DNA of 54,775 bases from Imperialibacter sp. EC-SDR9 (GTDB lineage: Bacteria > Bacteroidota > Bacteroidia > Cytophagales > Cyclobacteriaceae): contig NZ_LR701611.1 in the NCBI RefSeq assembly GCF_902498805.1, positions 1 through 54,775 on the forward strand, written 5' to 3'. Under the pieces are notes generated by a model, which ran no database searches, was not told the origin of the DNA, and saw only the letters and a list, made by a program, of their open reading frames with translations. The position numbers and the translations under genes were made by a program. Of the stretch, positions 36,161-45,955 are shown piece by piece. How positions within the stretch are numbered: the stretch's first letter is position 1; each line of letters starts with the position of its first letter.

Positions 36161-36646
36161 ATGGAGCCTCTCAATATCATGCACGACTATGTGCTGCCAA
36201 AGCAATTCAGGTTCTTTGGCATACTCGCCTTAATCTTTGCCATCATATTTTTCACACAACACATCAACCTGTTCGGCTTTCTGGTTTCTTCCGCTTCGAT
36301 CTTTTTAGGCGCACTTATGCTTACTGCCAGATATGGGCTGTCTATTGACACCTCTCAAAAGCAATACAAAGAATTCGTATCGCTGCTTTGGTTTCAAAGC
36401 GGTACCTGGAAGAACTATACTGGCATCGAGAAGATTTTCATCAACAAAATAGTGGAATCAGAAAGGATGGTGAGCCGAAGCGGAGCAAAATTTGATTTCC
36501 AGTCGCAGAGCTGCCAGGCGTACATCAAGTTTGACGATGGTCAAAAAATAGAACTAGATAGTGACAAATCGAAAGAAAGACTGCTCTCCAGACTAAACGA
36601 GTATAACGAGCAACTTCAGACTATCATTCAAGACAATGCCTTGTGA
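36161..36646 (+). CDS. Small membrane protein of unknown function
   Basis: 161 residues. Two adjacent hydrophobic segments (about 17-35 and 37-56) form a hairpin in the membrane, followed by a cytoplasmic domain with beta-type pattern and a Gln/Glu-rich helical end (SKERLLSRLNEYNEQLQTII). The layout is like small bacterial PH-domain membrane proteins, but I see no decisive motif. It is preceded by a terminator and converges with ppk1. Confidence 0.75.
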   Translation: MEPLNIMHDYVLPKQFRFFGILALIFAIIFFTQHINLFGFLVSSASIFLGALMLTARYGLSIDTSQKQYKEFVSLLWFQSGTWKNYTGIEKIFINKIVESERMVSRSGAKFDFQSQSCQAYIKFDDGQKIELDSDKSKERLLSRLNEYNEQLQTIIQDNAL

Positions 36647-36688
36647 TGGCGGAGCATTGTGGAGTTTTCCAGCCACCCAGCCGAAAGT

Positions 36689-38812
36689 TTAAAACAAGCT
36701 GGCATTCTCAATCATGTCCCTCGTTACCCGGTAAAACTCTTTGTGGATGTTGAAGATCGGTTCATTTTCCCCAGGTTGAACAGCTTCGTAGCTACCGTCT
36801 TCCTGCATTACATACTTGTTGTAGTTATCCTTCTGGTTGAACTTCAGAATATTGATGGCCTGCTTTTTAAGGAATGGGTCATTAATCAGAAAAAGTGATT
36901 CCAGGCGGCGATCAAAACTCCTTACCATAATGTCGGCGCTGCCTGCATACACTTTTGGCTCGCCATTGTTGTGGAAGTAAAAGATACGGGAATGCTCCAA
37001 ATACTCTCCTACAATCGAGCTCACAGTAATATTCTCGCTTAGCCCGGCTCTGCCAGGACGAAGGCAACAAATACCCCGAACTGTCAGCTTTATTTGGACA
37101 CCAGCCTGCGAAGCCTGGTAGAGGGCATTGATTACATCGATGTCTTGCAACGAGTTGATTTTGATGACTATGCCACTGGGTAAGCCTGAGGTGGCGTTCT
37201 TCGCTTCATTGAGAATGAGCTCTATCAATGAGTTTCTCATTTCCCTCGGTGCTGTGATCAGGTTCTCATATTTTTCAGGGTAAGAATGTCCGGTAATGGC
37301 GTTAAAAAACTCCGACACGTCGCTGGCATATACCTCGTTGGTGCTTAGGATACCTACGTCAGTATACAATCTGGCAGTGGCCTCATTGTAGTTGCCGCTG
37401 GCGAGGTGCACATAGCGGGTAACCTTCTCCCCCTCCTTACGCACAATCAGCATCAGCTTTGTGTGGGTTTTTAATAGTCCCACACCATAGATCACAAAGC
37501 ACCCCGCCTTTTGCAGGCGCTTGGCCTCCCGCATGTTGTTCTCTTCGTCAAATCGTGCTTTGACTTCAAAAAGCACAGACACGTGCTTCCCGTTTTCAGC
37601 TGCATTTAACAAAGCTTCTATAATTCGGCTATTTTTGGCCAGCCGGTAAATGGTAAGCTTAATCGACAATACATGAGGATCCTCTGCTGCCTTTTCAAGC
37701 AGGTTCATCAGCGGCTCAAACGAGTTGTATGGGTGATGAAGCATGATATCTCTGCGCTTCAATATCTTGAAGATGTTTTCGTCGGCATCCTGACTGATAC
37801 TGACCGGCTGAACCGGAGCTGGAATAGGCGTGCAGAGGTGCGAAAACTCAGGATGTTTCACGATCTGCCAGAGGCCGGTGTAGTCCATCAAGCCGGGTTT
37901 GTGCACAGTGATAACGTTTTCTTCGTCCAGCTCCCACCTCAGCTTCAATTGCTTTATGAGCCACTTATCGTACTTATCCTCCACCTCAATCCGAACGACC
38001 CTTCCTGTTTTCCTTGTTTTCAGCTTACTCTTTAGCTCATCGATAAAGTTGGCCTCCAGGTCTTCCGATTCCTCCAAAGTAAAATCACCATTCCTCGTTA
38101 CCCTAAACAAGGTCTCAGAAATTATTTCGACGTTCTTGAAAAAAGAGTCGATATATGTTCTGACGATGTCTTCTATCGGCACGAAATAAAAAGTATCGTT
38201 CCGTTCTATCTCATAAAACCTGGGAAGGTTAGTGGGAATCTGAATAAAAGACATCTTCCTTTTCTCCTCATGCTCCTCCCTGCTTCTGGTAACCACACCG
38301 AATATGAGCACGTTGTTGACCAGGATAGGAAACGTATGAAAGGAGTCGAATACCATTGGAGTGAGCATGGGGTGAACCACTTTTTGAAAGTAGTTTTTAA
38401 CCCTTTCCTGCTCCTTCTTTTGCAGGTTTTCTACATGAGTAATCTTTATACCATTCTTTGGGAGCTCTGGCAAAAGGTGCTCAACGAAGTAGTCTGTTTG
38501 CTCTTTGGTAAATATCTTGAACTCACTTAAGAGCCTGCGTTTGAACGGAATTGCCTTGAGTCCGGAGAGATCCACTCTTTCCTTCCCATAGTCCAGGTAG
38601 TTGTACAGCGACCCCATTCTGATCATGAAAAATTCATCAGCATTGGAAGCCGTAATGGCAAGAAACTTCAGTCGGTCGAGCAAGGGTCTGCCTTCCTTTT
38701 TGGCCTGATCAAGCACCCGATGATTAAACTTCAGCCAGCTCAAATCCCGGCTAATGTATTGACTATTGTCTATTTGTGTTGAATAGCGGTCTTTAAGGAT
38801 CAGGTCGCTCAT
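36689..38812 (-). CDS. ppk1: Polyphosphate kinase 1
   Basis: 707 residues (E. coli enzyme 688). Reversibly makes polyphosphate from ATP at the membrane. Domains in order: N-domain (YISRDLSWLKFNHRVL, ASNADEFFMIRMGSL), head domain (HPMLTPMVFDSFHTFP), and C1/C2 catalytic domains with HHPYNSFEPLMNLL, YRLAKNSRIIEAL, VLFEVKARFDEENNM and the phosphohistidine region YVHLASGNYNEATARLYTD. All core motifs are intact. It lies downstream of gyrB on the same strand but behind a terminator, so it probably has its own promoter. Confidence 0.97.
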   Translation of the reverse strand: MSDLILKDRYSTQIDNSQYISRDLSWLKFNHRVLDQAKKEGRPLLDRLKFLAITASNADEFFMIRMGSLYNYLDYGKERVDLSGLKAIPFKRRLLSEFKIFTKEQTDYFVEHLLPELPKNGIKITHVENLQKKEQERVKNYFQKVVHPMLTPMVFDSFHTFPILVNNVLIFGVVTRSREEHEEKRKMSFIQIPTNLPRFYEIERNDTFYFVPIEDIVRTYIDSFFKNVEIISETLFRVTRNGDFTLEESEDLEANFIDELKSKLKTRKTGRVVRIEVEDKYDKWLIKQLKLRWELDEENVITVHKPGLMDYTGLWQIVKHPEFSHLCTPIPAPVQPVSISQDADENIFKILKRRDIMLHHPYNSFEPLMNLLEKAAEDPHVLSIKLTIYRLAKNSRIIEALLNAAENGKHVSVLFEVKARFDEENNMREAKRLQKAGCFVIYGVGLLKTHTKLMLIVRKEGEKVTRYVHLASGNYNEATARLYTDVGILSTNEVYASDVSEFFNAITGHSYPEKYENLITAPREMRNSLIELILNEAKNATSGLPSGIVIKINSLQDIDVINALYQASQAGVQIKLTVRGICCLRPGRAGLSENITVSSIVGEYLEHSRIFYFHNNGEPKVYAGSADIMVRSFDRRLESLFLINDPFLKKQAINILKFNQKDNYNKYVMQEDGSYEAVQPGENEPIFNIHKEFYRVTRDMIENASLF

Positions 38813-38832
38813 GTAAGTATATATTTGTAAAC

Positions 38833-38860
38833 AAAAAAGGGTTCGACAATGTCGAACCCT
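38833..38860 (-). terminator. Rho-independent terminator of gyrB
   Basis: AGGGTTCGAC (38838-38847) and GTCGAACCCT (38851-38860) are perfect inverted repeats around a 3-base loop. On the minus strand the stem is followed by a run of six T, directly downstream of gyrB. Confidence 0.9.
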
Positions 38861-38885
38861 AAATTAGCTTTTCCGATTCGATTAT

Positions 38886-40850
<1,965 letters not shown>

Positions 40851-40918
40851 TCAGTTTTAAGCTCGTCAAAAATAGTATAATTATCACTCTTATACATGTT
40901 TAACAGTAGGAAATAATT

Positions 40919-40934
40919 AACTAAGTTCTTAGTT
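40919..40934. promoter_or_regulatory. 16-base palindrome between gyrB and the LRR gene
   Basis: AACTAAG (40919-40925) and CTTAGTT (40928-40934) are perfect inverted repeats around TT, ending 7 bases before the LRR start codon in the divergent gyrB/LRR gap. It could be an operator or a leader hairpin; only the symmetry supports it. Confidence 0.35.
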
Positions 40935-40941
40935 TTAAGGT

Positions 40942-42348
40942 ATGAAAAGCAAATATGCAGCGTTATCGTTTTTAATCATTATTTTCCCTGTTTTTTTGTT
41001 GGCTCAACAGTCATCTGAAGTAAAAAGGGGCAACGAAATGAGGAGCAAGTTCTCCATTGAAATGGGGGAATTTAATTGGCGAAACGCTGTTGCTAACAGT
41101 CGAAAAGACACAATTAAATTTCTCAATCTTTCGCACTGTAGAACAGATAGTTTAGGCATCATCCTGAATAGCTATCCTCATATTACCAGTTTAAGTCTAA
41201 ACAGCACGCTTTTTAATCCCGATGAGCTGCCTGGTATTAAGCTCGATTCTCTGAAAAGACTTGATTTGTCAGGCAATAGTCTGCGGGAAATACCGGCTTT
41301 TGTTTTCCGGTTAAAGCAACTAGAGTCTCTTGACCTGAGAAGCAATTTTATTGACAGGATTCCAGGCAAACTGCGAAAGCTCAAACAGCTGGAAATAGTT
41401 GACCTCTCGCACAATCGGCTAGACAGCCTGGGATTGACGGCAGGATGGAATTGGCGAATCAGTAAGATCTATTTGAATCAAAACAATCTTACTGAAGTGC
41501 CGAAGCAGATAAACAGGCTTCGGAGAATTGAAGAACTGGTAATCATGAATAATGAATTAACGAGGCTCCCATCGAGAACCGGCCGCATCAGAACACTTAG
41601 GGCCATGAAGCTGGAGAACAACTGCATTCAGACAGACGGACAAAACCTGCGACCTCTACGGCGCCTGCAGCTATTGAATTTGGACAACAACGACATCAAC
41701 TACCTCACGCCAAATCTCCTGGCACTAAAAGGACTCAACAACCTGCAGTTCAACAATAATGCGATTCTTGATATTCCAGACTGGATCGATGGCTTTGAAC
41801 AACTGGAGGCTTTTTCAATGTACAAAAACAGGATCAGCCAACTACCTGCAAGTTTCTACAATCTGAGAAAGCTTAAAGTGATCGACATTTATCACAATGA
41901 GCTTGAGGTGATTGATCCCGCTATCAACAATTTTAGTGAGTTGGAAATACTGTATACTTCTTACAACAAGCTCTATTCTGTTCCTGCCGAAATAGCAGAC
42001 CTGGCTCATCTCAAAGCCCTGTACCTTCACCACAACCGGCTTAGCTACCTGCCGGAAGAATTTGGGAAACTGAATAATCTGGAAATATTCCACGTCAACA
42101 ACAATTATCTCAGTACGTTTCCTTTGTTTGTTCTGACTTTGAAAAAATTAAGAGAGCTAAAAGTATCTAACAATGATATCAGGGATTTTCCGAGGGAGGT
42201 AACAAAACTCGATAAGCTCAAGGTTTTCTTTTTTAACAATGAGCTCATAAGGGATTTCACAGGTAAAGAAGCGGACACAGTGGAATTCCTAAAAAAATAC
42301 ATGACGGCCAATGACATCCTTATTGATTATAAAGCAATGGCCAACTAG
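40942..42348 (+). CDS. Exported leucine-rich repeat protein
   Basis: 468 residues. Signal peptide 1-21 (cut near LLA-QQ). From about residue 50 to 450 there are roughly 16 repeats of 22-24 residues of the LxxLxLxxNxLxxIPxxL type (LKRLDLSGNSLREIPAFVFR, LEIVDLSHNRLDSL, LKALYLHHNRLSYLPEEFGK). It forms a solenoid for protein binding, probably at the cell surface or in the periplasm. No sorting domain or lipobox follows. It diverges from gyrB. Its partner is unknown. Confidence 0.9.
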   Translation: MKSKYAALSFLIIIFPVFLLAQQSSEVKRGNEMRSKFSIEMGEFNWRNAVANSRKDTIKFLNLSHCRTDSLGIILNSYPHITSLSLNSTLFNPDELPGIKLDSLKRLDLSGNSLREIPAFVFRLKQLESLDLRSNFIDRIPGKLRKLKQLEIVDLSHNRLDSLGLTAGWNWRISKIYLNQNNLTEVPKQINRLRRIEELVIMNNELTRLPSRTGRIRTLRAMKLENNCIQTDGQNLRPLRRLQLLNLDNNDINYLTPNLLALKGLNNLQFNNNAILDIPDWIDGFEQLEAFSMYKNRISQLPASFYNLRKLKVIDIYHNELEVIDPAINNFSELEILYTSYNKLYSVPAEIADLAHLKALYLHHNRLSYLPEEFGKLNNLEIFHVNNNYLSTFPLFVLTLKKLRELKVSNNDIRDFPREVTKLDKLKVFFFNNELIRDFTGKEADTVEFLKKYMTANDILIDYKAMAN

Positions 42349-42350
42349 AT

Positions 42351-42408
42351 GGTGCGCTTCAACGCTCGAACAATAACCAGCTAAGGGGTTAGCTGCATAA
42401 TACGCACC
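42351..42408. terminator. Nested hairpins between convergent genes
   Basis: CAGCTAA (42378-42384) and TTAGCTG (42389-42395) form a perfect 7-bp stem with a GGGG loop. Outer arms GGTGCG (42351-42356) and CGCACC (42403-42408) enclose it. No T-run follows on either strand. The position between two convergent stops suggests transcription termination. Confidence 0.45.
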
Positions 42409-42410
42409 GA

Positions 42411-43244
42411 TCAGTCAATTACTACGTCGAACTGCTCATCGTAGTCGCCAATATCAAACTGCACTGAGTATTGACCTGGAGCAAGGGACGAAACATCAAA
42501 AAAGATTCCGTCTGATTCCTGCCTCATACTAAATTCAACGGGAGTGCCATTGTGATCAAGCACAGTTGTTGCGTATTCCAGATCGTACAAAGGATCTTCC
42601 AGCCTGATTTCAAAAGCTTTTTGCTCTTTGGCTTTGCGAACGGCAGGTTTGCGGTCAACAAAATCAAACGCTACTTTTCGCACGTCAAACATCTCCGTGA
42701 CACCCTCGCTGCTTGTCTGCGACAGACGATAATAAGTGGCAGCCGGCAGTGGGTTTTTATCCTCAAACTTGTATTGCGTTTCACTGGGTTTTGTGCAAGC
42801 TGCCTTTACGATGCCTAAAACATACCAGTTGAGGGCATCAGACGACTTTTCTATTGTGAAGTACTTGTTGTTGTTTTCGCTGGTTGTAACCCAGGAAAGT
42901 TCCACGTGACCATTAGTGGCACTGGCAGTCCAGCCACGTAAGCTCAATTTAGAAGCCTCTGGAAATAAGGCATGTGCACCTCGGCTAACGTTATCACCCA
43001 CAATGGCCTCTGTCTCATCGTCTGCAATTGGCCAATGTTCCGGGCTAACTTCGAACATAATATCCAGCAATTCGCCCTCAAAGTCCAACCTCCAGTTGTC
43101 TTGAGACCGAGCATGGTTGGTCACCTCCAGGTTGTTAACCTCAGTCTCGTTATTAACTAATTTCGTTCCATCAGTGGTGGCTTTTCCTTCGGCACTTAGA
43201 AGTGCCACGGATAAAAAGGCGAGAAAAATGAGCGTTGACTTCAT
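42411..43244 (-). CDS. Secreted protein with fibronectin-like domain and short T9SS-like end
   Basis: 277 residues with a signal peptide (1-21, cut near EGKA). Residues 100-195 form a domain with LSWVTTSENNNKYFTIEKSS and YYRLSQTSSEGVTEMFDVRK, the pattern that commonly precedes T9SS sorting domains in Bacteroidota. The last 70 residues are beta-rich and end in QYSVQFDIGDYDEQFDVVID, like a shortened or degenerate sorting domain. The same domain and the same VID ending recur in the gene just upstream (43553-45436), so the two are probably related. Function unknown. Confidence 0.82.
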   Translation of the reverse strand: MKSTLIFLAFLSVALLSAEGKATTDGTKLVNNETEVNNLEVTNHARSQDNWRLDFEGELLDIMFEVSPEHWPIADDETEAIVGDNVSRGAHALFPEASKLSLRGWTASATNGHVELSWVTTSENNNKYFTIEKSSDALNWYVLGIVKAACTKPSETQYKFEDKNPLPAATYYRLSQTSSEGVTEMFDVRKVAFDFVDRKPAVRKAKEQKAFEIRLEDPLYDLEYATTVLDHNGTPVEFSMRQESDGIFFDVSSLAPGQYSVQFDIGDYDEQFDVVID

Positions 43245-43552
43245 GGCACTGTTATTTAGGTGAAATGAATATAGGTATCAATAAGATGTGAAATGGAAAG
43301 TGTCGACTAACTCCCGGAAAAATTCGTCGAACATTATCATTTCTCAGACCAAATTTCAGCGGCTGCCCGTCGTGCCCGGTACGATCCAACCAGCGGCCGG
43401 CAACGGGAATCGAGAGCCAACTTGCATACAGTCCAGAATTTCGATCGTTGGTAAGACACCTTACTTTTAAACTTTCCATCGTAGCAACCACCGAACAAGT
43501 AGAGCTTTTATAATCAGACATAACTGGCTGATATTCAGATATAACTAAGCTA
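43245..43552. other. 308-base gap between two secreted-protein genes
   Basis: Only a weak open frame of 89 codons (minus, 43252-43521) with no recognisable protein character. It presumably holds the leader and promoter of the downstream minus-strand gene; I could not read either with confidence. Confidence 0.5.
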
Positions 43553-45436
43553 TCAATCGATAATTACTTTGATGTTTTGGATATAGCTGCCGACGGCCAC
43601 TTTTACAAAGTAGTATCCAGTTGACAACGAGGTTGCGTCCACAACAACTTCTCCCCACTCCTGGCTTACGTTGGCCTCAACCGCCCTTCCATTCACATCA
43701 AACATCTGTATGGCATAGTCGGCCTCCAGCAATACGTCGGGTAGCTTGATTTTGAACAATCCGTTGCTTGGATTGGGGTATAGCAGCAAGTTCGTAGCAA
43801 AAAGGTCGAGCTTCACCGACACTATTTCAAACACTTCTGTGGTTCCATCATAGTCAGTTTGCGACAGCCTGTAATAGTTGGTTGAAGGCATTGGCTCTTC
43901 ATCCATCAGGTCGTAATACATTTTGCGGTCAGTGGTGCCAGCGCCTTCTACTATTTCAAAGACTTCCCAATTTTTGGCATCAGAAGATCTTTCAATAGTG
44001 AAGTAATGATTGTTCTTTTCGGCGGCGGTAGTCCAGGTTAGTAAAACCTGATTGTCAACTTCCTTTCCGTTCCAGTTAAGCAGCTCAACCGGCAACACAC
44101 CTGAAGAAGACTCCATAACACCATCAGCATCAGCCGTTGCACTCGAAGGAGTTGTGCCTCCGGCAACGGCAGTTCCAGCACCTCCGTTGGTTCCATTGGC
44201 ACCACCAGTACCCTGCGCATTGCTTGTAGAAAAATTGGTTGCCGGCACTGTTCCGGAGAAAATAATCACTCCTTTGCCGCCGCCACCGCCACCGCCATGC
44301 GTATTACCGTCGTTGACAGAACTTCCGTTTCCTCCTTTGGCCTCTGTAGCAACAGCACAGCTCAGGCTCCAGTTGTTTACCTGGAAGACGATCGATCCTC
44401 CGGCACCAGCACCAGCACCTCCGTCGTTTCCGGTAAGGCCTTTGCTTGCTCCATTAGCTGTGATTGACAAGCCGCCACAACCCCCATTGGTTTGAACAGT
44501 TGAAGCCCTGATGATGATGATTCCTCCACCTGCTCCGCCTGTGAGAGACGCACCGTTGTTTTGCTGACCACCGCCACCTCCGCCGCCAAGGAACACCCGT
44601 GAGGCATTGATATAAGAGCTAAGGTCCAGCCCTCCAAGGCCACCGGATGTGGGGGTACATCCGCCTGTAGAACCGTCCCAACCCGGGCCACCGGCACCAC
44701 CTGTAGTGTAGTTGCCACCACCACCCCCGCCTGCATTGTGGAAGTTGCCCCCACCGCCGCCGTTGGCAACCTTGCCTCTGGCAGCACGATAGTTAGTAGA
44801 TGTTACTTTATAAATGCTCTCGCCTTTTCTGGCGTAGCTATTCGAGTTAGTAATATAGGTAGCTGCATCACAGCCTGTTCCGTCGCCTGTGGGGTTTGGA
44901 AGCCCACCAGTGAAACCCTGAGCGTTCACAGAAATGTTATTTGCAAGGGTCAGCGTGTTATTCACGTCGATAGCAAAAACACCACCTACATTCCCATTCC
45001 AGGGAAGGGCAGTAAGGTTAGCTGAGGTAGTGTAGTTGACGTATTCGGGGAATGAGATAATTTGAATTGAGCTATTTGTACCCACCACGTATGAGTTGGT
45101 GAGTGACGAAGTTAGTATAACTGATGTGGGAGTACCCGCCGACTCGGTAACAGACTGAATCGTCGCCTCTTCATATAGCCCGGCACTACCTATTGTTGAT
45201 ATGTTTCCGAAGTTTGCATTGTTACCAGTGTTAGAGCCGATAACATTGTCCTGCATTTGCATAATGAGAACTTTCTCACCCGCTTCGAAAGTGGCGTAAG
45301 TCTCATTTACGTTTGATAGTGAAAGGTTGGCACCAGAAACGTTGGTGACTTTAGCATAGGCATTGATTACTGACTGCCCCTGCGCTGTGGTAAATATTCC
45401 TGATAAAATGGTAAAATAAACTAATACATTCTTCAT
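43553..45436 (-). CDS. Large glycine-rich secreted protein with T9SS type A sorting domain
   Basis: 627 residues. Signal peptide 1-20 (cut near AQG-Q). Residues 20-190 are beta-rich. Residues about 225-450 are Gly-rich with runs of five to seven Gly (GNFHNAGGGGGGNYTTGG, VFLGGGGGGGQQNNG) separated by short beta strands (GGIIIIRAST). Residues 455-545 are the fibronectin-like domain with LLTWTTAAEKNNHYFTIERS. The end is a complete T9SS type A domain (LLLYPNPSNGLFKIKLPD, then YYFVKVAVG, ending in KVIID). Likely an outer-surface or matrix protein. Its leader holds a strong hairpin. Confidence 0.9.
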   Translation of the reverse strand: MKNVLVYFTILSGIFTTAQGQSVINAYAKVTNVSGANLSLSNVNETYATFEAGEKVLIMQMQDNVIGSNTGNNANFGNISTIGSAGLYEEATIQSVTESAGTPTSVILTSSLTNSYVVGTNSSIQIISFPEYVNYTTSANLTALPWNGNVGGVFAIDVNNTLTLANNISVNAQGFTGGLPNPTGDGTGCDAATYITNSNSYARKGESIYKVTSTNYRAARGKVANGGGGGNFHNAGGGGGGNYTTGGAGGPGWDGSTGGCTPTSGGLGGLDLSSYINASRVFLGGGGGGGQQNNGASLTGGAGGGIIIIRASTVQTNGGCGGLSITANGASKGLTGNDGGAGAGAGGSIVFQVNNWSLSCAVATEAKGGNGSSVNDGNTHGGGGGGGKGVIIFSGTVPATNFSTSNAQGTGGANGTNGGAGTAVAGGTTPSSATADADGVMESSSGVLPVELLNWNGKEVDNQVLLTWTTAAEKNNHYFTIERSSDAKNWEVFEIVEGAGTTDRKMYYDLMDEEPMPSTNYYRLSQTDYDGTTEVFEIVSVKLDLFATNLLLYPNPSNGLFKIKLPDVLLEADYAIQMFDVNGRAVEANVSQEWGEVVVDATSLSTGYYFVKVAVGSYIQNIKVIID

Positions 45437-45437
45437 A

Positions 45438-45479
45438 GCCGTACTCTTAGAAATTCTTAAATCTTCCTAAAAGTACGGC
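45438..45479 (-). promoter_or_regulatory. 5'-leader hairpin directly before the glycine-rich protein gene
   Basis: On the minus-strand RNA, GCCGUACUUUUAG (from 45479 down to 45467) pairs with CUAAGAGUACGGC (45450-45438): 13 consecutive pairs including one U-G, loop 16 bases. The stem ends one base before the ATG at 45436. On the plus-strand RNA the wobble would be a C/A mismatch, so the structure favours the sense transcript. Likely affects translation or mRNA stability. Confidence 0.6.
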
Positions 45480-45586
45480 GCCAAATCACACAGGTGTTGA
45501 AGACTCGACTAAGCAGGATACGGTTTCGCCCAACTATGCTTATCCTTAGATGAACCGAAATCCCGAAAATTCGAAATCAGCCTTTT

Positions 45587-45955
45587 TCAGTATTGATTGG
45601 TGGAAAGCATAACGAGTGTACATCCTTCAACTACCTCTACTCCTTCACTACGAAGCAGTTCCTCAAGCTCAGGGTTCTCACTGCCTGGGTTGAACACTAC
45701 TCTCTTTGGGTGCAGTTGGGTAATATAGTCGTAAAGGCTCTTCTGATGCTGAGGGCCGACGTACATTGTAATTGTGTCTACCTCATCGACTATTGGCGAG
45801 GATGTTACGTCTAAAATTTTATGACCAAAGACCTCTCCCTTTTTGATGCCTACGGGAACAATTTCGTGGCCTGCCTTCAAAAGTCTGTCAGCTGCGATAT
45901 AGGCATACCGCTCAGGATTGGTGGTAGCGCCTAGTATTACTGTCTTTTTACTCAT
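45587..45955 (-). CDS. CoA-binding domain protein (YccU-like)
   Basis: 122 residues, a single Rossmann domain. KTVILGATTNPERYAYIAAD at the N-terminus is the nucleotide-binding turn; VFNPGSENPELEELL and EGCTLVML near the end are typical of the CoA_binding_2 family. The ligand is presumed to be CoA; role unknown. The ATG directly follows the TAA of the MORN-repeat gene (TAAATG), so the two are translated from one mRNA. Confidence 0.92.
   Translation of the reverse strand: MSKKTVILGATTNPERYAYIAADRLLKAGHEIVPVGIKKGEVFGHKILDVTSSPIVDEVDTITMYVGPQHQKSLYDYITQLHPKRVVFNPGSENPELEELLRSEGVEVVEGCTLVMLSTNQY

Noticed and set aside
36659-36898. 79-codon plus-strand open frame
   Set aside because: Mostly antisense to the 3' end of ppk1; no independent support.
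40867-40874. TATTTTTG (-7-like) on the minus strand before gyrB
   Set aside because: Matches TAnnTTTG but no -33 TTG at the right distance, and such 8-mers are common in AT-rich DNA.
43252-43521. 89-codon minus-strand open frame
   Set aside because: No domain, no start context and low protein-like character; treated as leader sequence.
44052-44495. Proline-rich plus-strand open frame
   Set aside because: Antisense image of the glycine-rich region of the T9SS protein.
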